64,000 nt of DNA from an uncultured Aquimarina sp. (GCF_947495315.1 NZ_CANLYD010000011.1:62001-126000), one strand, 5' to 3'; counted from the first letter of the stretch, positions 1 through 8,697 are shown. Translations and numbers: made by a program. Notes: a model not told the origin generated them from the letters alone.

Positions 1-784
1 GAAAGAGTATTACATACGCAGGTCTTTTACCTTGCGTGGTGTCTAGTACCTTATAATAATAATTTTTGAGAGCTCTATTAGATAAAGGACTTGCATATCG
101 GTTATTAAAGATTACATAATTTTCTTGATATAGCGAGTTAGACTGAATTTTTATCCCTAGTACATTATACACTGGTTTGTTAAATCCGGTCATTCTGGAA
201 GCAAGAACAGTTTCTTTTTCATCGCGCCCTTTGTTAAATTGATGTTGGCTTACTTTTTCAGAAAGAAAAGAGTGAGCATCGTTAAAGATACGTTCCATAT
301 CTGCTCCTGTAGTATCTGGAGTTTCGAACCTTGCCTGATTATCTTCAGTAATTTTAAACTTGTTATAACTTTTATAGCTATAACTTTGTAAAGCTTTATT
401 TGGGTTATTATCGTTTTTGTTGATAATAGCTTGTTTAATAATATTAGAGGCAATACTTCCCGGAACATCTAGTTTTACCGTTTCTAAATTTTCTTGTGTA
501 GGAGAAAGTTGAATCTCTACTTTTACTATATCTTCGGATTTAATGGAAAAATTTTTCTTATTATATCCAATATAACTTACTGTTAGATTAACGGGGTAAC
601 TATCACATCTTATTACGAACTCGCCTTTTGAAGAGGTTAGTGCATAGGAGTTATGATCCGTTTTTACCGTGGCAAAAGGTAATGGTTGGTTGGTGCTTTG
701 ATCAATTACTTTTCCGGTAATGCTAATTTGGGATAGTAAAACAAAATGAGTGAAAAATAGTAAACAGAAGAGTTTGTTTTGCAT
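1..784 (-). CDS. DUF5686/carboxypeptidase-like regulatory domain protein, N-terminal part (gene cut by window edge)
   Basis: Reading the minus strand from the ATG at 784 gives an uninterrupted frame of about 261 codons that runs off base 1, so the C-terminus is missing. It begins with a signal peptide (MQNKLFCLLFFTHFVLLS), followed by a carboxypeptidase-regulatory-like beta-sandwich (ITGKVIDQSTNQPLPFATV) and then the body typical of DUF5686 proteins (QSYSYKSYNKFKI, ETVLASRMTGFNKPVYNVLG). Members are flavobacterial outer-membrane proteins of unknown function, with the regulatory-like domain probably facing the periplasm; that role is inferred. The gene follows frr by 84 bases on the same strand, with an inverted repeat between them. 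Confidence 0.8.
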   Translation of the reverse strand, partial: MQNKLFCLLFFTHFVLLSQISITGKVIDQSTNQPLPFATVKTDHNSYALTSSKGEFVIRCDSYPVNLTVSYIGYNKKNFSIKSEDIVKVEIQLSPTQENLETVKLDVPGSIASNIIKQAIINKNDNNPNKALQSYSYKSYNKFKITEDNQARFETPDTTGADMERIFNDAHSFLSEKVSQHQFNKGRDEKETVLASRMTGFNKPVYNVLGIKIQSNSLYQENYVIFNNRYASPLSNRALKNYYYKVLDTTQGKRPAYVILF

Positions 785-816
785 TATCCGAATTGATTCA
801 TAAAAATTGAAGGTAA

Positions 817-850
817 ACAGAAGTGTTTTTATAAAAGAAAACACTTCTGT
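817..850 (-). terminator. Inverted repeat downstream of frr, probable terminator
   Basis: Perfect 13-base arms (ACAGAAGTGTTTT and AAAACACTTCTGT) enclose an 8-base loop between frr and the DUF5686 gene. On the minus strand only a short TTT follows, so this is a weaker intrinsic terminator than others in the window. Partial read-through into the DUF5686 gene is possible. Confidence 0.6.
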
Positions 851-868
851 CTTAGGTGTTTAATATAA

Positions 869-1432
869 TTAGACTGTCATGATCTCTTTTTCTTTAACAG
901 CAAGCATATCGTCAATTTTCTTGATATAAGTATCAGTCAATTGCTGGATGTCTGCCTCAGTATTTTTCGCCATATCTTCAGACAATCCATCCTTTTCTAA
1001 TTTTTTTATTTCGGTATTCGCATTTTTGCGGTCATTACGTACACCAACTTTTGAGTCCTCAGCTTCGGCTTTTGCCTGTTTTACTAATTCCCGACGACGT
1101 TCTTCCGTCAAAGGCGGTACACTTATGATTACGCTTTCGCCATTATTCATAGGATTAAAGCCAAGGTTAGCCGCTAAAATTGCTTTTTCAATTTCCTGAA
1201 TTAACGATTTCTCAAAAGGCTGAATAGTAATTGTTCTGGCATCAGGAGTATTTACATTTCCTACTTGATTTAATGGAGTAGGGTTTCCGTAATACTCTAC
1301 CATAACACCACTTAACATAGCTGGAGATGCTTTCCCTGCTCTAATTACAATTAATTGTTTTTCTAAATGAGCTATTGCGCCCTGCATAGATTCTTTAGTT
1401 GAATCCAGAATAAAATTTACTTCTTCGTTCAT
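869..1432 (-). CDS. frr: Ribosome recycling factor
   Basis: This 187-residue protein matches the usual length of about 185. It splits post-termination 70S ribosomes together with EF-G. Recognisable segments are the N-terminal helix, the stretch VIRAGKASPAMLSGVMVEYY, the domain II motif TITIQPFEKS, and the C-terminal helix with PPLTEERRRELVKQAK and VRNDRKNANTEIKKLEKD. It starts at an ATG 51 bases after pyrH on the same strand. The pyrH-frr pair is conserved across bacteria and is probably co-transcribed here. Nothing unusual is seen. Confidence 0.97.
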   Translation of the reverse strand: MNEEVNFILDSTKESMQGAIAHLEKQLIVIRAGKASPAMLSGVMVEYYGNPTPLNQVGNVNTPDARTITIQPFEKSLIQEIEKAILAANLGFNPMNNGESVIISVPPLTEERRRELVKQAKAEAEDSKVGVRNDRKNANTEIKKLEKDGLSEDMAKNTEADIQQLTDTYIKKIDDMLAVKEKEIMTV

Positions 1433-1483
1433 CTTAATATAGTTCTTTTGTTTATTAGTTGATCAAAAAACGAGCCACTATTC

Positions 1484-2194
1484 TTATAGGTTTACTTTTG
1501 TTCCAATAGATTCTCCCGAAATAACTTTTAATAAGTTCCCGGTTTTATTCATATCAAAAACTATAATTGGCAATTCATTTTCTTGACTTAGAGTAAATGC
1601 TGTTGTATCCATTACTTTAAGTCCTTTTCTTAAAACATCATCAAATGTAATGAAATCAAATTTAGTAGCTTGCGAATCTTTTTCAGGGTCTGCCGTATAG
1701 ATTCCATCTACTCTTGTTCCTTTAAGGATTACATCGGCATTGATTTCTATTGCTCTTAATACCGCTGCAGAATCTGTTGTGAAATATGGATTACCTGTTC
1801 CTCCTCCAAAAATTACAACTCTTCCTTTTTCTAAGTGCCTAATGGCTCTTCTTTTGATAAATGGTTCTGCTACTTCGTTAATTTTTATAGCAGATTGAAG
1901 TCTTGTAGGTATATCTGCATCTTCTAATGCGCTTTGTAGTGCTAAGCCATTAATCACAGTTGCAAGCATTCCCATATGATCCGCTTGAACCCTGTCCATA
2001 CCTTTGCTAGCGCCAGCAACACCTCTAAAAATATTACCACCACCTATAACTATAGCTACTTCTACGCCTTTATTAGTTATTTGTTTGATTTCATTAGCAT
2101 ATTCTGCTAATCTTTTGGGGTCAATACCATATTGACGATCTCCCATCAGGGCTTCTCCTGATAATTTTAGTAATATTCTATTGTATTTCATCAT
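1484..2194 (-). CDS. pyrH: Uridylate (UMP) kinase
   Basis: A cytoplasmic amino-acid-kinase-family enzyme that phosphorylates UMP to UDP in pyrimidine synthesis; 236 residues is the normal size. The N-terminal KLSGEALMG loop, [30 protein letters not shown] and [14 protein letters not shown] nucleotide-binding segments are all present. Two consecutive ATG codons lie at the start (2194 and 2191), and either could be used. A flavobacterial -7 motif lies 18 bases upstream, so the 5' leader is very short. The gene is first in the pyrH-frr pair. Confidence 0.97.
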   Translation of the reverse strand: MMKYNRILLKLSGEALMGDRQYGIDPKRLAEYANEIKQITNKGVEVAIVIGGGNIFRGVAGASKGMDRVQADHMGMLATVINGLALQSALEDADIPTRLQSAIKINEVAEPFIKRRAIRHLEKGRVVIFGGGTGNPYFTTDSAAVLRAIEINADVILKGTRVDGIYTADPEKDSQATKFDFITFDDVLRKGLKVMDTTAFTLSQENELPIIVFDMNKTGNLLKVISGESIGTKVNL

Positions 2195-2211
2195 TTGCTT
2201 GAACTGTGGTG

Positions 2212-2219
2212 CAAATATA
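2212..2219 (-). promoter_or_regulatory. Possible pyrH promoter -7 element
   Basis: On the minus strand this reads TATATTTG, matching the Bacteroidota TAnnTTTG consensus, 18 bases before the first pyrH ATG. I see no clear TTG/TTTG -33 element at the expected spacing, so the call rests on the -7 motif and its position. Confidence 0.4.
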
Positions 2220-2340
2220 ATGATATTCTTAATTTAGAAAATACTTTAATAGCTAAAGGTAAATCTTTCTGAAATAGCACAGAAATGTTAAAGTTGAGGT
2301 AGTGGTATTAAAAAAGGGTTCTTTTCCCCTGATCCCGCTA

Positions 2341-2371
2341 TTGATTGGCTTTGGATAATGTTATACGTTTG
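2341..2371 (+). promoter_or_regulatory. Possible promoter on the plus strand in the tsf-pyrH gap
   Basis: TTG at 2341-2343, a 20-base spacer, then TACGTTTG at 2364-2371 matches the flavobacterial promoter form. It points away from both flanking genes' sense direction and would start a transcript near 2378 with no protein-coding frame after it. A chance match is possible in DNA this AT-rich. Confidence 0.3.
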
Positions 2372-2377
2372 TAAAAG

Positions 2378-2499
2378 GAAAACAAAAATAGGGGAGATGA
2401 GGAATATTTTTGAATTAGTGTTGAAATGTTTTTTAAGAATTTACATATTCACGAAAGTGTAATATGTATTCTAGACTGATTGGGGAGTTAGTCTTTTTT
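2378..2499 (+). ncRNA. Candidate small RNA of about 120 nt, antisense-oriented intergenic
   Basis: This lies in the 450-base non-coding stretch between tsf and pyrH, both on the minus strand. It starts with a purine-rich unpaired segment and then has a hairpin at 2443-2467 (ACATATT-CAC, GAAA loop, GTG-T-AATATGT, one bulge). It ends with a short stem at 2474-2493 (GACTGA/TTAGTC, including one G-U pair) followed by six T at 2494-2499, terminator-like. A promoter match lies just upstream. No coding frame is seen. This is an inference from promoter, hairpin and terminator order; no known RNA family is recognised. Confidence 0.25.
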
Positions 2500-2579
2500 G
2501 GGGTAGCATTTTGGAGGGGTCCAGAATGTTTAGAAAAGCATTTTAAATACTGGGAGAAAATATTTCGAAAAATGACGAA

Positions 2580-2607
2580 AAAAGCCGCTTCAATTGAAGC
2601 GGCTTTT
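2580..2607 (-). terminator. Intrinsic terminator of the rpsB-tsf transcript
   Basis: A perfect dyad with core arms GCCGCTTC and GAAGCGGC flanked by A and T runs. On the minus strand it is followed by TTTTTT (2583-2578). It lies 37 bases past the tsf stop codon. Confidence 0.85.
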
Positions 2608-2644
2608 GATTTTTCACTAAATAGGTGATATAGTATCTAGGATA

Positions 2645-3610
2645 TTAACCTAGAGATACTCTTTCAAACGAAGTAACTTTAACATCCCCGTATGATTCAA
2701 CATACTTAGCAACACTAATTTTTTCATCTTTGATGAAATTTTGGTCAAGAAGACATTGCTCTTGATCCAGCGTAGTGTTGTCAGAAATAAATCTTTCCAT
2801 TTTTCCTGGAAGAATTCTATCCCATATTTGTTCTGGCTTACCCTCTGCTTTTAGTTCCGCTTTTGCGTCTTCTTCTGCTTTTGCTAAAACTTCAGGAGTT
2901 AGTTGAGACATCGATATGTATTGAGGTACATTTTTTAGTGTTTTACCTAAACGACCTAATTCTTCGTTATCTTTTTCGATTACAGCAATTCTAGCTTCAG
3001 TTTCCGAAGCTACATAAGCAGGGTCAAAATCTTTATAAGAAAGTGTTGTGGCTCCCATAGAAGCAATCTGCATAGCTAAATCTTTAGCTAATACATCAAC
3101 TTTATCTATTTTAGAAGAAAGCCCAACTAGAGCAGCAATTTTGTTTATATGAACGTATGAACCAACATAAGGAGCTTCTAATTTAGCAAATGCATTAATT
3201 TCTAATTTCTCACCAATAACACCAGTTTGTTCAATTAATTTTTCTGCAACAGTCATTCCTCCAAAATCTGAAGCTAAAAACTCTTCTTTAGAATTGTAAT
3301 TTAATGCTGATTCTGCCAATTCATTTGCTAGCGCAACAAAACTTTCATTTTTACCAACGAAATCTGTTTCACAACCTAGAACTATAGATACACCAGCAGT
3401 GTTGTCCGCATTAATTTTGGCAATAGCAGCTCCTTCAGATGAATCACGGTCTGCTCTTTTAGCTGCAACTTTCTGTCCTTTTTTACGTAATACATCTATA
3501 GCCTTGTCGAAATCTCCTTCAGCTTCGACTAATGCTTTTTTGCAGTCCATCATTCCTGCACCTGTAGCTTTTCTTAATTTATTAACTTCTGCGGCGGTTA
3601 TCTTAACCAT
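2645..3610 (-). CDS. tsf: Elongation factor Ts
   Basis: Nucleotide exchange factor for EF-Tu, 321 residues. The N-terminal UBA-like domain shows LRKATGAGMMDCKKALVEAEGD, with the TGAGMMDCK signature near residue 16. The core dimerisation domain contains CETDFVGKNESFVALANELA and a second repeat with DLAMQIASMGATTLSYKD. The length exceeds that of E. coli EF-Ts but fits the Bacteroidota version. It lies 164 bases downstream of rpsB with an inverted repeat between, and ends at a strong terminator. Confidence 0.96.
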   Translation of the reverse strand: MVKITAAEVNKLRKATGAGMMDCKKALVEAEGDFDKAIDVLRKKGQKVAAKRADRDSSEGAAIAKINADNTAGVSIVLGCETDFVGKNESFVALANELAESALNYNSKEEFLASDFGGMTVAEKLIEQTGVIGEKLEINAFAKLEAPYVGSYVHINKIAALVGLSSKIDKVDVLAKDLAMQIASMGATTLSYKDFDPAYVASETEARIAVIEKDNEELGRLGKTLKNVPQYISMSQLTPEVLAKAEEDAKAELKAEGKPEQIWDRILPGKMERFISDNTTLDQEQCLLDQNFIKDEKISVAKYVESYGDVKVTSFERVSLG

Positions 3611-3646
3611 ATCTTTAAATATTTAATGTGTTTGTGTAAAAAAATA

Positions 3647-3691
3647 AGTCGTTTAGTTATGATTACTACGAAAGTAAAGAACTAAACGACT
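3647..3691 (-). terminator. Inverted repeat between rpsB and tsf, probable attenuator
   Basis: Twelve-base perfect arms (AGTCGTTTAGTT and AACTAAACGACT) enclose a 21-base loop. On the minus strand the second arm is followed by TATTTTTTT, giving terminator form. Since no promoter for tsf alone is evident, this is best read as partial termination that lowers tsf relative to rpsB. Such intergenic attenuation is known in other bacteria; its use here is inference. Confidence 0.6.
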
Positions 3692-3774
3692 CATTAATTT
3701 TATATTAAAGTTAAGTTTTAAGGCTTAGACTTTAACTTTGTAATTTTTAATGATTGAAAGCAATCAATGAATGT

Positions 3775-4677
3775 TTATTCTTCTTCTTGCTTAGCAGCTT
3801 CAGTTACTGCTGGTGCTTCCTCAGTTTTAGCAGGAGCCTCTACAGCTGGTGCCGCAGGAGCTTCAGTTTTAGCAGGTGCTTTTTCGGCAGCTGCAGGTAC
3901 CTTTTCAGCTTTAGCTGGTGCTTCTGTCTTAGCAGGTGCTTTTTCAGCTTTAGCAGGAGCTTCACCTTTTGGCGCCTCTTTAGAAGCTTTTCTCTCACTT
4001 AATCCTTCGATAATAGCATCACTAACGTATGTCATTACTTTGTCGATAGATTTAGAAGCATCATCATTTGCAGGGATAACGTACTGTACCTGACGTGGGT
4101 CAGAATTAGTATCTACCATTGCGAAAATAGGAATGTTTAATTTTTGAGCTTCTTTTACTGCGATGTGCTCACGAGTAATATCTACAACAAATAACGCACC
4201 AGGTAGACGAGTCATATCAGAGATAGAACCTAAGTTCTTTTCTAATTTAGCTCTTAAACGGTCTACTTGTAAACGCTCTTTCTTAGATAAAGTGTTGAAA
4301 GTACCATCTTTCTTCATTCTATCGATTGCAGCCATTTTCTTTACTGCTTTACGAATAGTAACAAAGTTAGTAAGCATTCCACCAGGCCATCTTTCTGTGA
4401 TGTATGGTTGGTTAGCTTTTGCTGCTTTTTCCGCAACGATTTCTTTTGCTTGTTTTTTGGTAGCAACAAAAAGGATTTTTCTACCAGAAGCCGCGATTTT
4501 CTTTAAAGCTTCACTAGCTTCGTCAATCTTTGCAGCTGTTTTATATAGATTAATGATGTGAATTCCATTACGCTCCATATAAATGTACGGTGCCATATTA
4601 GGATCCCATCTTCTTGTTAGGTGACCAAAATGTACACCTGCATCAAGTAAGTCTTTTACTTCGATATTGTTTGCCAT
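3775..4677 (-). CDS. rpsB: 30S ribosomal protein S2 with long acidic/Ala-Pro-Lys tail
   Basis: The first ~230 residues are an ordinary S2 (LLDAGVHFGHLTRRWDPNMA, ITERWPGGMLTNF, LPGALFVVDITREHIAVKEA, IPIFAMVDTNSDPRQVQYVIPAND). About 70 further residues form a low-complexity tail built from variants of APAKTEAPAKAEK, ending in EAAKQEEE; this is repeat-like also at DNA level (about 3785-3975). S2 assembles late on the small subunit and helps hold S1. The tail is likely disordered; its function is unknown. The gene has its own structured leader, and tsf follows. Confidence 0.95.
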   Translation of the reverse strand: MANNIEVKDLLDAGVHFGHLTRRWDPNMAPYIYMERNGIHIINLYKTAAKIDEASEALKKIAASGRKILFVATKKQAKEIVAEKAAKANQPYITERWPGGMLTNFVTIRKAVKKMAAIDRMKKDGTFNTLSKKERLQVDRLRAKLEKNLGSISDMTRLPGALFVVDITREHIAVKEAQKLNIPIFAMVDTNSDPRQVQYVIPANDDASKSIDKVMTYVSDAIIEGLSERKASKEAPKGEAPAKAEKAPAKTEAPAKAEKVPAAAEKAPAKTEAPAAPAVEAPAKTEEAPAVTEAAKQEEE

Positions 4678-4689
4678 TTTTGTAATAGT

Positions 4690-4790
4690 TTACGTTCTGT
4701 TGAATTAGCAATACCCAAGTGGCTATCATTTTTGATATGGCCTTGAGTATTTAGATGCTAAACTAACTCCCTATAATAGGGGATAACAAC
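4690..4790 (-). promoter_or_regulatory. Structured rpsB leader RNA candidate
   Basis: Between rpsI and rpsB the minus strand can fold into two hairpins. The first is a short stem CCCTAT/ATAGGG (4781-4769). The second is larger: a nine-pair outer stem (minus-strand arms 4750-4742 ATACTCAAG and 4719-4711 CTTGGGTAT), a symmetric four-by-four internal loop with GCCA on both sides, a five-pair inner stem TATCA/TGATA and an AAAA loop. It ends 33 bases before the rpsB ATG. This has the form of an autoregulatory ribosomal protein leader; binding of S2 is inference. Confidence 0.5.
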
Positions 4791-4808
4791 AAATACTGTT
4801 TTAATAAA

Positions 4809-5195
4809 TTAACGTTTAGAGAACTGGAATTTCTTACGAGCTTTCTTCTGTCCGAATTTCTTACGCTCGACCATTCTAGGATCTCTGGTCAATAAACCTT
4901 CTGGTTTAAGGACTGCTCTGTTCTCTTGATCTAACTCGCACATTGCTCTGGATATTGCAAGACGAATTGCTTCAGCTTGTCCTGTAATACCACCACCGTA
5001 TACATTTACATTTACATCAAACTTTTCCTCATTGTCTGTTAAGGCAAAAGGTTGGTTCACTTTGTATTGTAATGTAGCAGTAGGAAAGTAATCGTTAAGA
5101 TCTTTTTTGTTGATCGTAACTTTTCCAGAACCTTCTTTAAGGTAAACTCGAGCTACAGCCGTTTTTCTACGGCCAATTTTGTGAATAACTTCCAT
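4809..5195 (-). CDS. rpsI: 30S ribosomal protein S9
   Basis: A normal-length S9 (128 residues) that reaches the P-site tRNA with its C-terminal tail. Diagnostic segments are [59 protein letters not shown] and the basic end KKFQFSKR. Its ATG overlaps the rplM stop codon by one base (TAATG on the minus strand), the arrangement expected for translational coupling. It forms the conserved rplM-rpsI pair. Confidence 0.97.
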   Translation of the reverse strand: MEVIHKIGRRKTAVARVYLKEGSGKVTINKKDLNDYFPTATLQYKVNQPFALTDNEEKFDVNVNVYGGGITGQAEAIRLAISRAMCELDQENRAVLKPEGLLTRDPRMVERKKFGQKKARKKFQFSKR

Positions 5196-5650
5196 TACTT
5201 AAATTCTTTTAAGTTAATAGTTTTCGGTTGCTGAGCTTCTTGATTGTGAGTTGCTCCAGCATGTACCTTTAAATTACGGAATAAAACTGCTCCTAATTTG
5301 TTTTTAGGTAACATTCCTTTTACCGCTTTTTCGATTAAACGCTCTGGGTTTTTGTCAAATAACTCCTGAGCAGTAAGACTCCTTTGCCCTCCAGGGTAAC
5401 CAGTATGACGGATATACGATTTATCTGTCCACTTTTTTCCTGTTAAGTTGATTTTTTCGGCATTTGTAATAATTACATTATCACCGCAATCAACGTGTGG
5501 GGTAAAGTTAGGCTTATGCTTTCCTCTTAATAGTATTGCTACTACAGAAGATAGACGTCCTAAAGTCTGTCCTTCAGCATCTATATGTAACCATTCTTTA
5601 GAAACGGTTGCCTTATTGGCAGATACTGTCTTGTAACTTAATGTGTCCAC
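5195..5650 (-). CDS. rplM: 50S ribosomal protein L13
   Basis: An early-assembling large-subunit protein, 151 residues. It shows [55 protein letters not shown] and [16 protein letters not shown], followed by [12 protein letters not shown]. The start is a GTG at 5650; the N-terminal [15 protein letters not shown] is as expected for flavobacterial L13, so the GTG is credible and there is no upstream ATG to prefer. A well-formed promoter lies 52 bases upstream. It heads the ribosomal operon rplM-rpsI, possibly running on into rpsB-tsf. Confidence 0.96.
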   Translation of the reverse strand: MDTLSYKTVSANKATVSKEWLHIDAEGQTLGRLSSVVAILLRGKHKPNFTPHVDCGDNVIITNAEKINLTGKKWTDKSYIRHTGYPGGQRSLTAQELFDKNPERLIEKAVKGMLPKNKLGAVLFRNLKVHAGATHNQEAQQPKTINLKEFK

Positions 5651-5701
5651 ACTAACTAATTTTACTAATTAAACATTCCTTTCCTATATAAAATAGGGGT
5701 G

Positions 5702-5732
5702 CAAATGTACAATTATATATTTATATAGCAAA
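5702..5732 (-). promoter_or_regulatory. Promoter of rplM-rpsI
   Basis: On the minus strand TTTG (5732-5729), a 19-base spacer, then TACATTTG (5709-5702). This is a full match to the flavobacterial TTTG/TAnnTTTG promoter, with an expected start near 5695 and a leader of about 45 bases. Confidence 0.75.
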
Positions 5733-5924
5733 TAGGTAGTTCATATTATTTCAAGAAGATGATCTATTGGTTTTCAGGTAGATCAATTACCTAATGTTTT
5801 TTTATCGTTTTAACTCCTAAAACTTCTTTTTCGTGTTAATTTTTTACTAAATAAGTAAGAGAACTGTGACAAAGATTCATAATTTGAGTCCTGTATTAAA
5901 CATCAATCAACAAAACTAATCATC

Positions 5925-8618
5925 ATGAAGTACACTCTGCAAGTGTTGGGAATCTTCCTTTTTACACTATTTATTAATGCACAGGATTCTACAATTGTAA
6001 AAAAGAGAGTCTATACTACCAAACCTCTTAACGGGGCAGAAGCACCAACAATTAATGGCTTAATAGAAGAGTCAAGTTGGGATTTGGTAGCATGGTCTGG
6101 TGATTTTATTGAGAATCAACCAGACGAGAATACCCCACCAAGTCAGCAGACTAAATTTAAAATATTATATGATCAGAAATATCTTTATATCGCATATAGA
6201 TGTTATGATACGGAACCGGATAAAATAGAAAAAAGATTATCTAGACGCGACGGTTTTGCTGGAGATTGGGTAGAAATCAATCTGGATAGTTATCATGATA
6301 AGCGAACTGGATTTTCGTTTACAATAACAGCTGCAGGCGTAAAAGGAGATGAATTTATATCTAATAATGGAGATAATTGGGATGGTAGCTGGAATCCTAT
6401 TTGGTATACTGCTACTAATATTGATGATGAAGGGTGGACTGCTGAGGTAAAAATTCCTTTAAGTCAATTAAAGTTTGGAAAAAGTAAGGAACAAATCTGG
6501 GGACTTCAGTTAACTAGAAGGTTTTTTAGAAAAGAAGAAAGATCAGTATGGCAACGTGTTCCACAAGATGCGCCAGGATGGGTTAGTGAATTTGGAGAAT
6601 TGCATGGCTTGATTAATATCGAACCACAGAAGCAACTAGAAATCCAGCCTTTTGGAGTTATGCAATATGACACTTTTCCTGCAGAAGATGGTAATCCTTT
6701 TAGAGATGGAGATGATTTTAAATTAAATGGGGGATTGGATGCTAAAATTGGTATTACTAATGATCTTACTATGGATTTAACTGTGAATCCTGATTTTGGA
6801 CAGGTAGAAGCAGATCCTGCTGCTATAGCTCTAGATGGTTTTCAGATTTTTTTTAGAGAACAACGACCATTTTTTGTAGAGAATAAAAACATTTTTGATT
6901 ATCGGTTTGCGAATGGGCAGGATAACGTGTTTTACTCTCGGAGAATTGGAAGAAGTCCACAGGGTTCTATAGGTTCAAGTCCTATTAATACGGAATTTAT
7001 AGATCGGCCAAATAACACCACTATTTTAGGAGCTGCTAAGTTTAGTGGTAAGACAAAGGATGGTTGGTCGATCGGTATTTTAGAAAGTGTTACAGAGCGA
7101 GAGATAGCTAAAATTGAAGATGCAGATGGAAATAGAAGAGAAACAATTGTAGAGCCACTAACAAACTATTTTGTAGGTAGAGTACAAAAAGATTTTAATG
7201 ACCGTAATACATATATTGGAGGCATCTTTACGGCGGTTAATAGAAATCTAGGAGATATTTTAAATATAGATTATGATAATCTGGATACTGATGAAACATC
7301 AGAACTGGTCGGGGTAAGAGAAAATAATCTAAACTTTTTGAGAAAATCTGCTTATACGGGAGGATTAGATTTTAGACACAACTGGAAAGATAGAAAATAT
7401 TTTATTGAGGGGAATATTGTAACGAGTCATGTAGAAGGATCTAAAGAAGCTATTGAAGCGACACAAAATGAGTTAACGCACCTTTTTCAGAGGGTAGATG
7501 CGGATCATGTAGAGGTAGATCCTAATCGTACTTCGCTTACAGGAACTGGAGGTAAGATTCTTGGAGGTAAGACCGGAGGAGGGAATTGGCGATATGAAGG
7601 TGGATTATTTTGGCGTTCTCCAGAATTAGAATTAAACGACGTTGGTTTTCTGAGGCAAGCAGATGAAATTAGACAGTTTGCCAATGTTCGTTATCTGTTT
7701 TTAAAGCCTACAAAGTTCTATAGAAGGGCGAATGTCAATTTTAATCAATTTTCTACATTTGATTTTGAAGGGAATTACAATAGAATACAGTATGGTCTTA
7801 GCGGATATATTAATTATAGTAATAATTGGTGGACAGAGGTAGAGTATATCCATAAACCTAGGATTTTTACGAATACGATTTTACGGGGAGGACCGCGTTT
7901 CCGTTTTTCAGAAGAAAACATAGGGGTATTGTTTTTTGGTTCTGATCAAAGAAAAAAGTTCAGTTTCACAATGGGGCATGTAAATTCTCAAGCACAACAG
8001 AATAATTTCTCTTTTCAACGATATGTGCTTAGGCTTAGGTATCAGCCTTTTAATGCATTTAGTATGTCTATAAACCCAGAATTCGAGAGAAACCCTAATA
8101 AAACTCAATATGTGACCGAAGTCGATTTCGCAGGAACACCAAGATATATTACTGCCAGAATTGATCAACAAACATTGAGCGCTAGTATTCGACTCAATTA
8201 TAATATTAATCCTAATCTTACTATTCAATATTACGGCCAACCTTTTATTTCCAGAGGTACATATAAAGATTTTAATTATGTTAATAATTCTATTGCTTCG
8301 GATTTAGATGAAAGGGTGACTTTATTTGATGATGATCAAATTTCCTTTGCGGATGATGTATATTCTGTAGATGAAGATGGTGGTGGAGTGGATTATACCT
8401 TTGATGATCCTGATTTTGCATTTGTACAGTTTAGATCCAATCTTGTATTAAGATGGGAGTATATTCCTGGATCGGAAATTTTTCTAGTATGGTCACAAGG
8501 AGTTACTGGTTTTGGAGATCCGGGAGATCATTTGTTTAGGAGTTTGGATAATCAAATTTTGGATCAACAACCAGAGAATACATTTTTAATCAAAGCAACA
8601 TATAGGTTTGTTTTATAA
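5925..8618 (+). CDS. DUF5916 outer-membrane protein with CBM9-like N-terminal domain
   Basis: An 897-residue secreted protein with signal peptide (MKYTLQVLGIFLFTLFINAQ). Residues ~35-240 form a family-9 carbohydrate-binding-like fold (NGAEAPTINGLIEESSWD, KILYDQKYLYIAYRCYD, WTAEVKIPLSQLKFG). The rest is the DUF5916 region (VNPDFGQVEADPAAIALDGF, FFREQRPFFVENKNIF, VFYSRRIGRSP), ending in beta-strand-rich segments and a C-terminal FLIKATYRFVL that looks like the last strand of an outer-membrane barrel. Substrate and role are unknown; the family is common in Bacteroidota. It is transcribed divergently from rplM and probably alone. Confidence 0.85.
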   Translation: MKYTLQVLGIFLFTLFINAQDSTIVKKRVYTTKPLNGAEAPTINGLIEESSWDLVAWSGDFIENQPDENTPPSQQTKFKILYDQKYLYIAYRCYDTEPDKIEKRLSRRDGFAGDWVEINLDSYHDKRTGFSFTITAAGVKGDEFISNNGDNWDGSWNPIWYTATNIDDEGWTAEVKIPLSQLKFGKSKEQIWGLQLTRRFFRKEERSVWQRVPQDAPGWVSEFGELHGLINIEPQKQLEIQPFGVMQYDTFPAEDGNPFRDGDDFKLNGGLDAKIGITNDLTMDLTVNPDFGQVEADPAAIALDGFQIFFREQRPFFVENKNIFDYRFANGQDNVFYSRRIGRSPQGSIGSSPINTEFIDRPNNTTILGAAKFSGKTKDGWSIGILESVTEREIAKIEDADGNRRETIVEPLTNYFVGRVQKDFNDRNTYIGGIFTAVNRNLGDILNIDYDNLDTDETSELVGVRENNLNFLRKSAYTGGLDFRHNWKDRKYFIEGNIVTSHVEGSKEAIEATQNELTHLFQRVDADHVEVDPNRTSLTGTGGKILGGKTGGGNWRYEGGLFWRSPELELNDVGFLRQADEIRQFANVRYLFLKPTKFYRRANVNFNQFSTFDFEGNYNRIQYGLSGYINYSNNWWTEVEYIHKPRIFTNTILRGGPRFRFSEENIGVLFFGSDQRKKFSFTMGHVNSQAQQNNFSFQRYVLRLRYQPFNAFSMSINPEFERNPNKTQYVTEVDFAGTPRYITARIDQQTLSASIRLNYNINPNLTIQYYGQPFISRGTYKDFNYVNNSIASDLDERVTLFDDDQISFADDVYSVDEDGGGVDYTFDDPDFAFVQFRSNLVLRWEYIPGSEIFLVWSQGVTGFGDPGDHLFRSLDNQILDQQPENTFLIKATYRFVL

Positions 8619-8697
8619 AATTGTAAAAAAGGTTCTAAGAAAGTTTTTACATAAAACATTTTTACGTGTATTTTGCAGCAGTTAAGATTATTGCTGT

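Noticed and set aside
250-468. Minus-strand 72-codon frame within the DUF5686 gene
   Set aside because: It lies in another frame of the cut-off DUF5686 gene, which has a continuous reading frame with family motifs over the same bases.
3754-4093. Plus-strand open frames rich in Ser/Phe/Ala opposite the rpsB tail
   Set aside because: They are antisense reflections of the repeat-coded Ala/Pro/Lys tail; their composition is that of a shadow frame and no start signal supports them.
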